Shown piece after piece: positions 34,211-42,965 of a DNA stretch of 64,000 nucleotides. Under the pieces are notes generated by a model. That model made no database searches and had not been told where the DNA came from. It saw only the letters and a program-made list of their open reading frames with translations. Where the stretch lies: NCBI GenBank assembly GCA_016788705.1, contig JAEUSQ010000050.1:114914-178913 (forward strand), given 5' to 3'. Position 1 is the stretch's first letter. The number at the start of each line of letters is the position of its first letter. The position numbers and the translations under genes are program-made. This stretch comes from Bacteroidetes Order II. bacterium (GTDB taxonomy: Bacteria > Bacteroidota > Rhodothermia > Rhodothermales > UBA2364).

Positions 34211-36303
34211 TGATGAAATTAGGCATTGACATTGGTGGCACATTTACCGATCTCGTTTTGCTGGATGAAGCAAGCGGACGCATGGTATTTGCCAAAACGC
34301 TCACCACATACCCCGATCCTTCGCTTGGGATTTTGAATGGTGTTCAACAAATCTTACAAAATGCGGCAGTTTCCTTGGCAGATGTGCAGACGATTGTGCA
34401 TGGCACAACCTTGGTTACGAATGCGGTCATTGAGCGAAAAGGGGCAAAAACGGCATTGCTTACCACGAAAGGCTTTGAAGATGTCTTGGAAATTGGGCGC
34501 GAAATGCGTTATGACATCTACGACATTCACCTAACGATGCCACAGCCTTTGGTGCCTCGTGCATTGCGAATCGGTATCGCGGAACGTTTGGATAAAAACG
34601 GGCATGTGCTACAAGGCATTGAAACAGCAGACCTTAAAGCGGCGCTAACCAAGCTCCAAAAGAAAGGCGTGCAGAGTGTGGCGGTGTGTTTTTTACATGC
34701 TTATACCAATCCAAAGCACGAACAAATGGCAGGTGAAGTCATCCGTAAACAGTTTCCTGCCCTTACCTACTCGCTGAGCAGTGAGACCATGCCCGAAATT
34801 CGGGAGTACGAACGGTGTTCGGCGACAGCCATGAATGCCTATGTGCAGCCATTGATGGATACGTATTTACGGACCTTACAAGCCAAGTTAGAGGATTTAG
34901 GGTTTACAGGCGTGATCCACATTATGGATTCGGCAGGACGGCTGACCACACTCGAAGGCGCACGTAAAAACCCCGTCCAACTTCTCGAAAGTGGTCCCGC
35001 AGGAGGCGCAATGGCTTCTGTTTTTTTCTCGGCGCAATTGGGGCAAACCCAAAACACGCTACCGCCCGACTTGGTCGCCTTCGATATGGGTGGTACAACC
35101 GCCAAAGCCTCGATCATCCGAAATGGACAGCCCGAAATCACCAACCATTTTGAGGCGGCGCGGGAGAAACGCTTTAAAAAAGGAAGCGGCTTGCCAGTGC
35201 GCATTCCGGTTATTGATCTTATTGAAATTGGGGCAGGCGGCGGCAGCATTGCCCACCTTAATGCCTTAGGTTTATTGAGCGTTGGTCCCGAAAGTGCCGC
35301 TTCAACGCCCGGTCCAGCCTGTTACAATCGGGGCGGCAAAAATCCTACTGTTACCGATGCAGACTTGGTATTGGGTTATTTGAACGAGAACTATTTCCTC
35401 GGCGGCACGATGACCTTGCGGAAGGACTTGGCGACCCAAGCGATTCGGGAGAAAATTGCGGATCCGCTCGGCATTTCGGTGGAGGAAGCTGCATGGGGCA
35501 TTCACCGTATTGTAAACGAAAACATGGCAAACGCCGCACGGGTGCATATCCTCGAAAAAGGTTTAGACCCACGCCATTTTTCCATGATGGCGTTTGGCGG
35601 TGCAGGTCCCGTTCATGCCTTCCATGTTGCTCGATTGATGAGCGCTCCTGCCTTATTTGTACCATCTGGGGCGGGTGTATTAAGTGCTTTGGGCTTTTTG
35701 GTGAGTCCTATTGCCACCGAAGAAATTGGTAGTTACGTCTCACGCCTTGCGGGATTAGATTGGGACAAAGCCAATCAGATGCTTGTTGCTATGCAGAAAA
35801 AAGGACTCGCTTTTCTCCAAAATGCGGGCATTACCCCCGAAGCTGCCACCACCAAGCTGACCATAGATATGCGATATGCGGGACAAGGGCATGAAATTGC
35901 AGTTGCAATTCCTTTTGGAGAACTCAGCGCAGTTTCCTTGTCACTCATTGAACAAAACTTTCAAACCGAGTACTTGCTTCGTTACGGACGCAGCATAGAC
36001 CATATCCCCATTGAAACGGTAACGTGGCGCGTTTTAGTGAGCGGACCGAAGCCAGCCCTCCAGCCCCAACAACAGGTGATAGGCGAATCCAAGCAGATGC
36101 TTAAAGGATATCGTGCCGTGTTCTGGGGCGAATCTTTTGAAGAAACGCCCGTCTATGACCGCTATCAAATGCCCATTGGACGGGCTTTTGAAGGGCCCTG
36201 CATTATCGAAGAGTTTGAGAGTACAACTGTCGCTGGGAAAAACAGCACAGTAACGATAGATGCCTTCAAAAATATCATAATCCAATTGAAGGAGGATGAA
36301 TAA
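34210..36303 (+). CDS. hyuA: Hydantoinase/oxoprolinase family protein, A subunit (HyuA-like)
   Basis: About 697 residues. LGIDIGGTFTDLVLLDE is the ATP-binding phosphate-1 loop of the ASKHA fold; HGTTLVTNAVIERKGAKTALLTTKGFEDVLEIGRE, LESGPAGG, FDMGGTTAK and IGAGGGSIA are typical. These ATP-dependent enzymes open hydantoins or 5-oxoproline-like lactams, or carboxylate ketones, together with HyuB. Length is normal. Start could be ATG 34210 or ATG 34213; both overlap the SDR stop codon, implying translational coupling. Confidence 0.93.
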   Translation: MMKLGIDIGGTFTDLVLLDEASGRMVFAKTLTTYPDPSLGILNGVQQILQNAAVSLADVQTIVHGTTLVTNAVIERKGAKTALLTTKGFEDVLEIGREMRYDIYDIHLTMPQPLVPRALRIGIAERLDKNGHVLQGIETADLKAALTKLQKKGVQSVAVCFLHAYTNPKHEQMAGEVIRKQFPALTYSLSSETMPEIREYERCSATAMNAYVQPLMDTYLRTLQAKLEDLGFTGVIHIMDSAGRLTTLEGARKNPVQLLESGPAGGAMASVFFSAQLGQTQNTLPPDLVAFDMGGTTAKASIIRNGQPEITNHFEAAREKRFKKGSGLPVRIPVIDLIEIGAGGGSIAHLNALGLLSVGPESAASTPGPACYNRGGKNPTVTDADLVLGYLNENYFLGGTMTLRKDLATQAIREKIADPLGISVEEAAWGIHRIVNENMANAARVHILEKGLDPRHFSMMAFGGAGPVHAFHVARLMSAPALFVPSGAGVLSALGFLVSPIATEEIGSYVSRLAGLDWDKANQMLVAMQKKGLAFLQNAGITPEAATTKLTIDMRYAGQGHEIAVAIPFGELSAVSLSLIEQNFQTEYLLRYGRSIDHIPIETVTWRVLVSGPKPALQPQQQVIGESKQMLKGYRAVFWGESFEETPVYDRYQMPIGRAFEGPCIIEEFESTTVAGKNSTVTIDAFKNIIIQLKEDE
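36289..36295 (+). promoter_or_regulatory. Shine-Dalgarno that sets the hyuB start
   Basis: AAGGAGG at 36289-36295 touches ATG 36296 but lies 9 nt upstream of ATG 36305. Spacing therefore supports translation from 36305 rather than from the upstream ATG. It is one of the strongest ribosome-binding sites in the window. Confidence 0.6.
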
Positions 36304-36304
36304 G

Positions 36305-37882
36305 ATGGCGGATTCGGTAACTTTTAGCGCAATAGAGCTAAGTATTCTTTGGTCGCGCCTCATCTCGATTGTGGATGAAGCTGGAACGACTTTGCAACGC
36401 ACGGCTTTTTCTTCGGTAACGCGAGAAAGCGCCGACTTTGCCGTAGTATTAATGGATACAAAAGGGCAATCTTTAGCCCAAAGCAGCGTGAGCGTACCTT
36501 CATTTTTGGGCGTTTTGCCTTTTTTGGTTAAAGCCTTGATTAAAGATCATTTCCCCTTAGACGCTTGGCAGGAAGGCGATGTGGTGATTACCAATGACCC
36601 TTGGCTGTGTGCAGGACATAAACCCGATATTGGCATTGTTTCGCCTATCTTTTATGCAGGCAAGCTAATCGGTTTTATTGGCTGTATTGCCCATAGCCCT
36701 GATATTGGCGGGGCGCTTTGGGGTGCTGGTGCCAAAGATTTTTACGAAGAAGGTTTGTACTTGCCACCCCTTAAACTGTATGCAGCAGGCCTTAAAAACG
36801 AAACCATTTTCCGCATTATCGAAACCAATGTGCGGGCTTCCTTGCAGACGCTAGGAGATATTTTAGCGCAAGTCGCTGCAAACGATCAAGGCATTCGCGC
36901 CCTGCATCGGTTGATGCAAGAAAACAAGCTCACCGAAATAGATACGCTCGGTAGCCAAATCATTGCTGCCAGCGAAAAAGCCATGCGCGAAGCCATCCGA
37001 AAAGCGCCCGATGGCACGTATCACGCTTCCTACACTGCCGATGGCGATGGACTGAAAGAACCCGTTCATTTTCAATGCGCCCTAACCATTCGCGACGACG
37101 AAGTTTGGGTGGACTATACAGGGACTTCGCCCGCGCATCGGCTGGCAATCAATGCAGTGCTAAACTATGTATTTGCTTACACTGCTTATCCCATTAAATG
37201 CGTTTTTAGCCCAGAAGTCCCCAATAATGAAGGTAGTTTTCGCCCGATTCATGTTTGGGCTCCCGAAGGCTCTTTGCTCAATGCCCAAAAGCCAGCTCCG
37301 CTTGGGGCGCGGAATGTAACTGGCAATTTGCTCTATGCGCCTGTCATGCGTGCCCTAAGCCAAGCCGTTCCTGATAAAGTCCAAGCTGATTGTGGTGCGG
37401 CAGTTTGGGTGATGGTCTTAAGCGGCAAACGGGCTGACGAAAGCGAGTTTGTAGAATATTTGTTTTTGGCAGGTGGCTATGGCGGTCGAAAAGGGCAAGA
37501 CGGTGGCCCAACCTTGTGCTATCCCACCAATGTCGCCAATGTCCCAATAGAAGTTTTTGAACATGATGCGCCTGTTTTGGTAACGGAGAAAAACCTGATT
37601 AAAGGCAGTGGGGGCGCAGGGCAGTTCAAGGGTGGGGAAGGACAACGTTTTTCCTACAAAAACATTGGAGCTAACCCCATCCACATTAGCAATGTAACCG
37701 AGAAAATCAACAATCGGGCGTATGGGCTTTTTGGCGGAAAAGAAGGACGACAAGGCAAACTTTTCATTCGCACGGCAACAGGCAAAAAACGGTTCACGCC
37801 TCCCAAAGGTCATGATAAACTTTGGCCCAGCGAGGAATTGGTGATGGAATTGCCCGGTGGTGGTGGATATGGTTCTCCGTAA
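36305..37882 (+). CDS. hyuB: Hydantoinase/oxoprolinase family protein, B subunit (HyuB-like)
   Basis: About 525 residues. Starts ADSVTFSAIELSILWSRLISIVDEAGTTLQRTAFS, then VTRESADFAVVLMD, GDVVITNDPWLCAGHKPDI, AHSPDIGG, and a C-terminal GSGGAGQFKGGEGQ region, all family signatures. It partners with HyuA in ATP-dependent lactam/hydantoin opening or in carboxylation of ketones. Because HyuAB homologues cover 5-oxoprolinase, N-methylhydantoinase and acetone/acetophenone carboxylase, the substrate cannot be read from sequence. Amidase and imidase-like genes downstream favour ring opening. Confidence 0.93.
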   Translation: MADSVTFSAIELSILWSRLISIVDEAGTTLQRTAFSSVTRESADFAVVLMDTKGQSLAQSSVSVPSFLGVLPFLVKALIKDHFPLDAWQEGDVVITNDPWLCAGHKPDIGIVSPIFYAGKLIGFIGCIAHSPDIGGALWGAGAKDFYEEGLYLPPLKLYAAGLKNETIFRIIETNVRASLQTLGDILAQVAANDQGIRALHRLMQENKLTEIDTLGSQIIAASEKAMREAIRKAPDGTYHASYTADGDGLKEPVHFQCALTIRDDEVWVDYTGTSPAHRLAINAVLNYVFAYTAYPIKCVFSPEVPNNEGSFRPIHVWAPEGSLLNAQKPAPLGARNVTGNLLYAPVMRALSQAVPDKVQADCGAAVWVMVLSGKRADESEFVEYLFLAGGYGGRKGQDGGPTLCYPTNVANVPIEVFEHDAPVLVTEKNLIKGSGGAGQFKGGEGQRFSYKNIGANPIHISNVTEKINNRAYGLFGGKEGRQGKLFIRTATGKKRFTPPKGHDKLWPSEELVMELPGGGGYGSP

Positions 37883-37943
37883 GCTATAAGTTTGACGAAT
37901 ATGGACACCTCCTAAATAGTTACCTTTTAAAAATGATCCCAAT

Positions 37944-39140
37944 ATGAGTTACCAAATTCCTCCTGTGTTCACCAAACTCCAGCGGCACGAAATGATGGCA
38001 GAGTTTGACCACGATGAACGCGCTCGGTATAATTTTCTGGCAAACCTGAACCGCTTTATTTCTACGGTCATTGCGCCGGGCAATAAGATCGCCTACGATA
38101 ACCGTGTAGAACCGAAGTTTGTACAGGAAAATGGGCGTACCTTCCAAGATCGCCATGAAGTGCAAACCGCCATGAGCCAAGACCCCATGTACCAAACGTG
38201 GGCAGCCCTCCGCAGAAGCACCATGGAAATGCGCCAACAAGCAGGACGCTCGGTGGTGCTACGCCAAGCGGATTCGCTCGCCGAAAAAGCGGAGAAAATC
38301 TTGGGAACAAGCCAAAACTTGGTGCTAAAACCTAACTTCCAAACCCCACCTTATTTGGCACATGTGGACAACCACTTGATGCCCGGCAGTTACCACACCG
38401 AATATCGAGAAGGCGATGTTGCAAACGCTGCCAACTACGATACAGGTTTGTTTGTAACCACTGGTGGTATGTTGGGACGTTTGACCGATGGCGGCGGCAA
38501 AGCCATTGCCCATTGGGTGAAAGAAACCTATCCCGATTTCCAACCTAAACGAATTCTTGACATTGGCTGTGGATTGGGGCATAATGTGCTACCCATTGCC
38601 CAAATGTATCCCGATGCCGAAATCATTGCCATTGATGCAGGTGCGCCGATGCTACGCTATGGGGCAGCGCGTGCCAAACTGCTCGGCGTTGAAAATGTAA
38701 CCTTTATGCAAATAGATGCCGAAAATATGGCAGAATTTGCCGACGCAAGTTTTGATTGGGTACAAACCACCATGTTTCTCCATGAAACAGGTGGCAAAGC
38801 CATCCACCGCATTTTTGGCGAAATCAACCGCGTTTTAGTCCCCGGTGGCCTCAATTTACACATCGAGCAACCGCAGTACACGCCCGAAATGAGTTACTAC
38901 GAGCAGTTTATGCGCGATTGGGATGCCTATTACAATGCAGAACCTTATTGGGGACACATGCACGACCTGCAACCTGAAGATTTGATGGAAGAGGCGGGCG
39001 TTCCACGCGCAAACTTTATGCAAGTGGGCGTGAAAGCCATTAACGACTTGGACGAAAAGAAACAAGATAGCCAAGTCAAAGAGGACTACGGACGAAGCCC
39101 CATCTGGAACGTATTTGGCGGCTGGAAACCTCATTCATAA
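37944..39140 (+). CDS. SAM-dependent methyltransferase with long N-terminal extension
   Basis: 398 residues. A class I methyltransferase core begins near residue 190: RILDIGCGLGHNVLPIAQMYPDAEIIAIDAG (motif I and acidic loop), ENVTFMQIDAENM and a proline/glycine motif VLVPGGLNLHIEQPQY. The first 190 residues are an unusual helical region (KLQRHEMMAEFDHDERARYNFL, AALRRSTMEMRQQ) plus a GSYHTEYREGD segment. A ubiquinone/menaquinone-type or small-molecule methyltransferase is possible. Sits 61 bp after hyuB, with three small genes directly downstream. Confidence 0.82.
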   Translation: MSYQIPPVFTKLQRHEMMAEFDHDERARYNFLANLNRFISTVIAPGNKIAYDNRVEPKFVQENGRTFQDRHEVQTAMSQDPMYQTWAALRRSTMEMRQQAGRSVVLRQADSLAEKAEKILGTSQNLVLKPNFQTPPYLAHVDNHLMPGSYHTEYREGDVANAANYDTGLFVTTGGMLGRLTDGGGKAIAHWVKETYPDFQPKRILDIGCGLGHNVLPIAQMYPDAEIIAIDAGAPMLRYGAARAKLLGVENVTFMQIDAENMAEFADASFDWVQTTMFLHETGGKAIHRIFGEINRVLVPGGLNLHIEQPQYTPEMSYYEQFMRDWDAYYNAEPYWGHMHDLQPEDLMEEAGVPRANFMQVGVKAINDLDEKKQDSQVKEDYGRSPIWNVFGGWKPHS

Positions 39141-39160
39141 CCTTAGACCTTGAACCGAGC

Positions 39161-39514
39161 ATGAACGAGATTTTGATGGCGAGCAACAAAGCCAAAGGCG
39201 CACGCCCCTATTTTTTAAATGACCCTGCTGTAGAGCGGGTCTTGAATATTACCCTGGCAGTGGCTACCGAATTGGCGGTGGCACGCGAACGGATAGACAC
39301 CCTCGAACGGCTTTTGGCACAAAAAGGCATTCTTTCGCAAAACGAGATCGAAGCCTATATCCCAGATGACGAAGCCGCCGAAGCCCGACAACTTTGGCAC
39401 GCACGGTACAGCGCCCGCATCCTCCGTATTGTTCAACAAGAATTGGAAGCAATTGCCCAGCCCGAAAACAACAAGCCGATGCACCAAATCGCCGACGAAA
39501 TCAACGAAATGTAA
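39161..39514 (+). CDS. Conserved-looking small helical protein, unknown
   Basis: 117 residues, predicted almost wholly helical: RVLNITLAVATELAVARERI, DTLERLLAQKGILSQNEIEAY, RQLWHARYSARILRIVQQELEAI. The first helix pair could form a coiled coil and dimerise. No cysteine and no recognised motif. It lies 20 bp after the methyltransferase gene and its stop TAA is immediately followed by the ATG of the next gene (39515), so it is a genuine operon member. Possibly an accessory subunit of a neighbouring enzyme (inference). Confidence 0.65.
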   Translation: MNEILMASNKAKGARPYFLNDPAVERVLNITLAVATELAVARERIDTLERLLAQKGILSQNEIEAYIPDDEAAEARQLWHARYSARILRIVQQELEAIAQPENNKPMHQIADEINEM

Positions 39515-39931
39515 ATGATTCACGCTGTAAACGACCACTATAAAGCCATTATTAACAAAGACTTATTAGGCATTTTAGATAAGTATGACCCTTCCGAAGA
39601 AACGTATGTAATCCTCGAAGGGCCACGCCTGACAACCATTGGCTTTACCAAAATCCAAAAAGGCTGGACGGATTTTTGCCGCTCGGCGATTGCGCTCGAA
39701 AGCATAGATTGGTTGGAAGGCCCGTTTAGCCAAGAAACTGCCGAAATGGGTTGGGTAGCGGGCATTATCCGCCTTCGTGTGGTGATCAACGGACGGCATT
39801 TTGAAAATACGTTTCGCGCCACTTTTGTCTTAATCAACATCAATGGGGCGTGGAAAATTCGGCACGAGCATGTATCAGGCGTATTGACCGACCCTTATGG
39901 TATTGGGGACTGGCTTCAACCTGCTAAATAA
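39515..39931 (+). CDS. SnoaL-like/NTF2-fold protein
   Basis: 138 residues. HAVNDHYKAIINKDLLGILDKYDPSEETYVILEGP is the typical cone-fold opening (helix, then strand with an E-G-P turn), followed by GWTDFCRSAI, GVVAGIIRLRVV-like strands and a final NINGAWKIRHEHVSG strand found in SnoaL/DUF4440 proteins. Such proteins can be isomerases, hydratases or small-molecule binders. It begins at the base after the previous stop codon and is followed 8 bp later by the amidase gene, so all are co-transcribed. Confidence 0.72.
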   Translation: MIHAVNDHYKAIINKDLLGILDKYDPSEETYVILEGPRLTTIGFTKIQKGWTDFCRSAIALESIDWLEGPFSQETAEMGWVAGIIRLRVVINGRHFENTFRATFVLININGAWKIRHEHVSGVLTDPYGIGDWLQPAK

Positions 39932-39939
39932 TAAACAAG

Positions 39940-40608
39940 ATGGAATTATCCCATAAAACAGCCCGTGAAATTTATTACGAGGTGAAGGCAAACCCGACGC
40001 GGGCGAAGTTTGGTTTCGGCAAAAAAGCGGCGATTGTCAATATTGATCTGCAAAAAGCCTATACCAAGACCGACGAGTTTAAAACGGCTTACGAAACCGA
40101 TCCCAATCAAATTGCCTACATCAACCAAATCAATCAATTGGCACGTGCCAAGCAGTTGCCCGTTATTTTTACCTATGTTGCCTACATGGATTCGGGCGAG
40201 GATGCAGGCGTTTGGGGAACGCGCACTAACACTCCCGATTCGCTCCAAAATATCAAGTTTGGAAGTCGCCGTGCCGAGTTCGACGACCGCTTGGAAGTGC
40301 AATCCACCGATGCCGTGTATTGCAAGCGAATGCCGTCCCCGTTTTTTGAAACCCCTTTACAATCACTCTTGGTCTGGCATCAAGTGGATACCGTGATTTT
40401 AACGGGCGGCTCAACGTCGGGATGTGTACGCGCAGGTGCCGTGGATGCCCTTTCGCGGGGCTATCGCACCATCGTTCCCGAAGAATGTGTAGCAGATAAA
40501 CATGAGAGCTTTCACTTTGCAAACTTAACGGATTTGCTCTTAAAATATGCCGATGTCGTATCCTATACCGAAGTCCTTGATTACCTTCAAAAGTACGAAC
40601 GCCCATGA
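39940..40608 (+). CDS. Isochorismatase-family amidohydrolase (maleamate/N-carbamoylsarcosine amidase type)
   Basis: 222 residues. Catalytic triad visible: Asp36 in IVNIDLQKAY, Lys in YCKRMPSPF, Cys in GGSTSGCVRAGAVDA. This is the Asp-Lys-Cys set of the cysteine hydrolase branch that includes N-carbamoylsarcosine amidase and maleamate amidase (NicF). The TSGCVRA form and the length favour an amide or carbamoyl substrate. Coupled to the next gene by an ATGA overlap at 40605. In this context it probably hydrolyses the half-amide made by the ring-opening enzymes. Confidence 0.9.
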   Translation: MELSHKTAREIYYEVKANPTRAKFGFGKKAAIVNIDLQKAYTKTDEFKTAYETDPNQIAYINQINQLARAKQLPVIFTYVAYMDSGEDAGVWGTRTNTPDSLQNIKFGSRRAEFDDRLEVQSTDAVYCKRMPSPFFETPLQSLLVWHQVDTVILTGGSTSGCVRAGAVDALSRGYRTIVPEECVADKHESFHFANLTDLLLKYADVVSYTEVLDYLQKYERP

Positions 40609-41510
40609 TGCGAGACCCTCATCTCTATCCGTATTGGCCCTATAAAAATCGTCCGAAAATCCGTTGGAAAAACGGGGCAAAGCTGGCTTTTTGGGTTGCG
40701 CCCAATATCGAGTTTTATGAGCTTGATCCGCCTAAAAATCCATCAAGAACGCCTTGGGCAAGACCCAATCCCGATGTCGTTGGTTATGCGGCGCGGGACT
40801 ATGGCAATCGTGTGGGGCATTATCGGATGATGGAAGCGATGGATAAGCATGATGTACGCGGCAGTGTCTCGCTCTCGGTGGCGATGTGCCAACACCATCC
40901 TGAAATCATCAAAGCCTGCAACGAGCGAAATTGGGAGTTTTTTTCGCATGGCATTTACAACACCCGATACTGCTACGGTATGGATGAAGCCCAAGAGCGT
41001 GCCGTCATTGAGGATTCGATCCGTACCGTAAAAGAAGCAACAGGACAAACCATCGCAGGCTGGCTTGCGCCGGCACTGACCCACACCGAGCGCACCTTTG
41101 ACCTCATCGCCGAGTATGGCATCCGCTACACCTGCGACTTATTCCAAGACGATCAGCCACAACCGATTTCAGTCAAAAAAGGGCAATTGATCTCCATGCC
41201 CTATTCGCTCGAAGTAAACGATGTCATTTGCTACAATTCCTACCTTATGTCTCCACGTCATTATGGTGATGTGTTGAAAAAACAGTTTGATCAATTGTAT
41301 TTGGAGGGGGAAGAAAGTGGAACCGTGATGTGCATTCCGCTCCATGCGTTTCTTGTGGGGCATCCACACCGCATCAAAGCCTTTGAAGAAGCCTTGCAAT
41401 ACATCACAAGCCATCCCGACGTTTGGGTAACAACTGCCCGCGAAATTGCGGATTATTATTACGCGCATTATTACGATACTTTCTCTGCTTGGACTCCTCA
41501 ACCTGCTTAA
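40605..41510 (+). CDS. Polysaccharide-deacetylase-fold hydrolase (PuuE/cyclic imidase-like), copy 1
   Basis: 301 residues, NodB-homology barrel. NGAKLAFWVAPNIEFYELDP, YGNRVGHYRMMEAMDKHDVRGSVSLS, WEFFSHGIYNTRYCYGM, IAGWLAPALTHTERTFDLIAEYGIRYTCDLFQDDQP, and a final helix with TAREIADYYY. The NRVG-x-x-R motif and the absence of the canonical H-x3-H zinc pattern fit the PuuE (allantoinase) and bacterial cyclic-imide hydrolase branch rather than chitin deacetylases. No signal peptide, so cytoplasmic. Probably opens a cyclic imide or ureide ring. Confidence 0.85.
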   Translation: MMRDPHLYPYWPYKNRPKIRWKNGAKLAFWVAPNIEFYELDPPKNPSRTPWARPNPDVVGYAARDYGNRVGHYRMMEAMDKHDVRGSVSLSVAMCQHHPEIIKACNERNWEFFSHGIYNTRYCYGMDEAQERAVIEDSIRTVKEATGQTIAGWLAPALTHTERTFDLIAEYGIRYTCDLFQDDQPQPISVKKGQLISMPYSLEVNDVICYNSYLMSPRHYGDVLKKQFDQLYLEGEESGTVMCIPLHAFLVGHPHRIKAFEEALQYITSHPDVWVTTAREIADYYYAHYYDTFSAWTPQPA

Positions 41511-41513
41511 GCC

Positions 41514-42428
41514 ATGCCATTAGACGATCTTTTTTTGCAATACCCCAAGCGTGGTCATCACATGGATCATGACTTGTATGCGTGGTCAAACCTTTTTGAA
41601 CGCCCGCCACTTCAACTGCCAAATGGCGCAAAACTTGCTGTGATGATCACCATTCCGTTGGAGTTTTTTCCGCTGAATCCATCGGGCAAGCCCTTCAAAG
41701 CACCGGGCAGCATGGTTACACCTTATCCCGATTTTCGGCATTACACCACCCGCGATTATGGGAACCGAGTCGGCATTTTTCGCTTGATGAACGTCTTGGA
41801 AAAATATGGACTTCGTGCCAATATAGCGATCAACTCGGCTTTGGTAGAGAAGTATCCGATACTGTTGGACGAAGTGGTTAAAGCGGGGCATGAAGTCGTG
41901 GCACATGGTGTGGATATGGATGCGCTGCATTATGGCGGAATGGACAAGGAGTTAGAAACAAAATACATCACAGAAGCCTTATCGGTGCTACGTAGCCGAT
42001 CTGGGCAAGCAGTAAAAGGTTGGCTTTCGCCTGCTTTTTCGGAATCATTCGATACGCCCACTCTTGTAGCAGAAGCAGGTTGTACTTTTATTTGCGATTG
42101 GGCAAATGATGACTTGCCATATTGGATGAAAACCCCACAAGGAAATATCATAGCCATGCCGGTTTCTCAAGAACTTTCGGATCGGCGTATTATCATCGAA
42201 TATCATCAAACCGAAGAAAGCTTTGTCACACAGGTCTTAGACCAGTTCGAGGCCCTTTACGAAGAAGCCGAAACCTATGGTGGACGGGTTTTTAGCCTCA
42301 CCCTTACGCCTTATATCAGTGGTTTACCGTTCCGTCTTCAGGCAATAGATACGATTCTAAAGTATATTTCATCTAAAAATGATTGGGTTAACCCTACAGG
42401 TACAGAAATCGTGGATCTAATGTCCTAA
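41514..42428 (+). CDS. Polysaccharide-deacetylase-fold hydrolase (PuuE/cyclic imidase-like), copy 2
   Basis: 304 residues, a diverged paralogue of the preceding gene. Shared positions: NGAKLAVMITIPLEFFPLNP, YGNRVGIFRLMNVLEKYGLRANI, GHEVVAHGVDMDALHYGGM, VKGWLSPAFSESFDTPTLVAEAG, ICDWANDDLPYWM. The metal-type loop differs from copy 1 (VAHGVDMDA against FSHGIYNTR), suggesting different substrates or a hetero-oligomer. Three bp separate the two genes. Last structural gene before the 58-bp gap to the MarR regulator. Confidence 0.85.
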   Translation: MPLDDLFLQYPKRGHHMDHDLYAWSNLFERPPLQLPNGAKLAVMITIPLEFFPLNPSGKPFKAPGSMVTPYPDFRHYTTRDYGNRVGIFRLMNVLEKYGLRANIAINSALVEKYPILLDEVVKAGHEVVAHGVDMDALHYGGMDKELETKYITEALSVLRSRSGQAVKGWLSPAFSESFDTPTLVAEAGCTFICDWANDDLPYWMKTPQGNIIAMPVSQELSDRRIIIEYHQTEESFVTQVLDQFEALYEEAETYGGRVFSLTLTPYISGLPFRLQAIDTILKYISSKNDWVNPTGTEIVDLMS

Positions 42429-42486
42429 ATTCTTTTGAAATAAGGCATTTGAACGCCGTTTCATCCACCCGTAAACCACACGATCT

Positions 42487-42954
42487 ATGATAGAAAAACG
42501 CTTAGAGGAATCCATAATTCTCCACCTTATTGCGCTGGGAGATGCCCTCAAGCGCCGCCGTGACCAAATCAGCCAGGGCTTAGGTATTACCACCCAACAA
42601 TGGCTGATTATGTTATATCTGGCAAAAGACCCAAACTTGCCACTTTTCGAGAATGGCGAACATGAGAAAAAAGTCTTGGCAGCAGAAATTACCCGTGCAC
42701 TGAACGTTTCCCGCCCCAATGTAACAAATCTCATTGCGACGTTATTAGACAAAGGGCTTGCCATACAAATAGAAGACAAAGAAGACCGTCGCCGCAAGCG
42801 CCTCGCCCTCTCTCCAGAAGGTTTTCGCTTGTTAGAAACGCTCCAGCCCTTCCGCAAGAAGCTAAATGAACAACTTTTTGAAGACCTTACCATAGATGAA
42901 CGCGAAGTCTTTCTGCAATTGATAGATATTTGCCTCCGCCGCCTCACTGCTTAA
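42487..42954 (+). CDS. MarR-family transcriptional regulator
   Basis: 155 residues. Winged helix: ITTQQWLIMLYLAKDPNLPLF, then LAAEITRALNVSRPNVTNLIATLLDKGL (recognition helix), IQIEDKEDRRRKRLALSPEGFRLLE (the wing with D-x-R-x-x-x-L-x-L). Long terminal helices should dimerise. MarR proteins bind inverted repeats of about 16-20 bp and release DNA when an aromatic or organic acid ligand binds. It lies within the rightward wing and is the natural candidate for the ACAGTTAA-N5-TTAACTGT site at 29592 (inference). Confidence 0.93.
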   Translation: MIEKRLEESIILHLIALGDALKRRRDQISQGLGITTQQWLIMLYLAKDPNLPLFENGEHEKKVLAAEITRALNVSRPNVTNLIATLLDKGLAIQIEDKEDRRRKRLALSPEGFRLLETLQPFRKKLNEQLFEDLTIDEREVFLQLIDICLRRLTA

Positions 42955-42965
42955 TCCCTGAAAAC

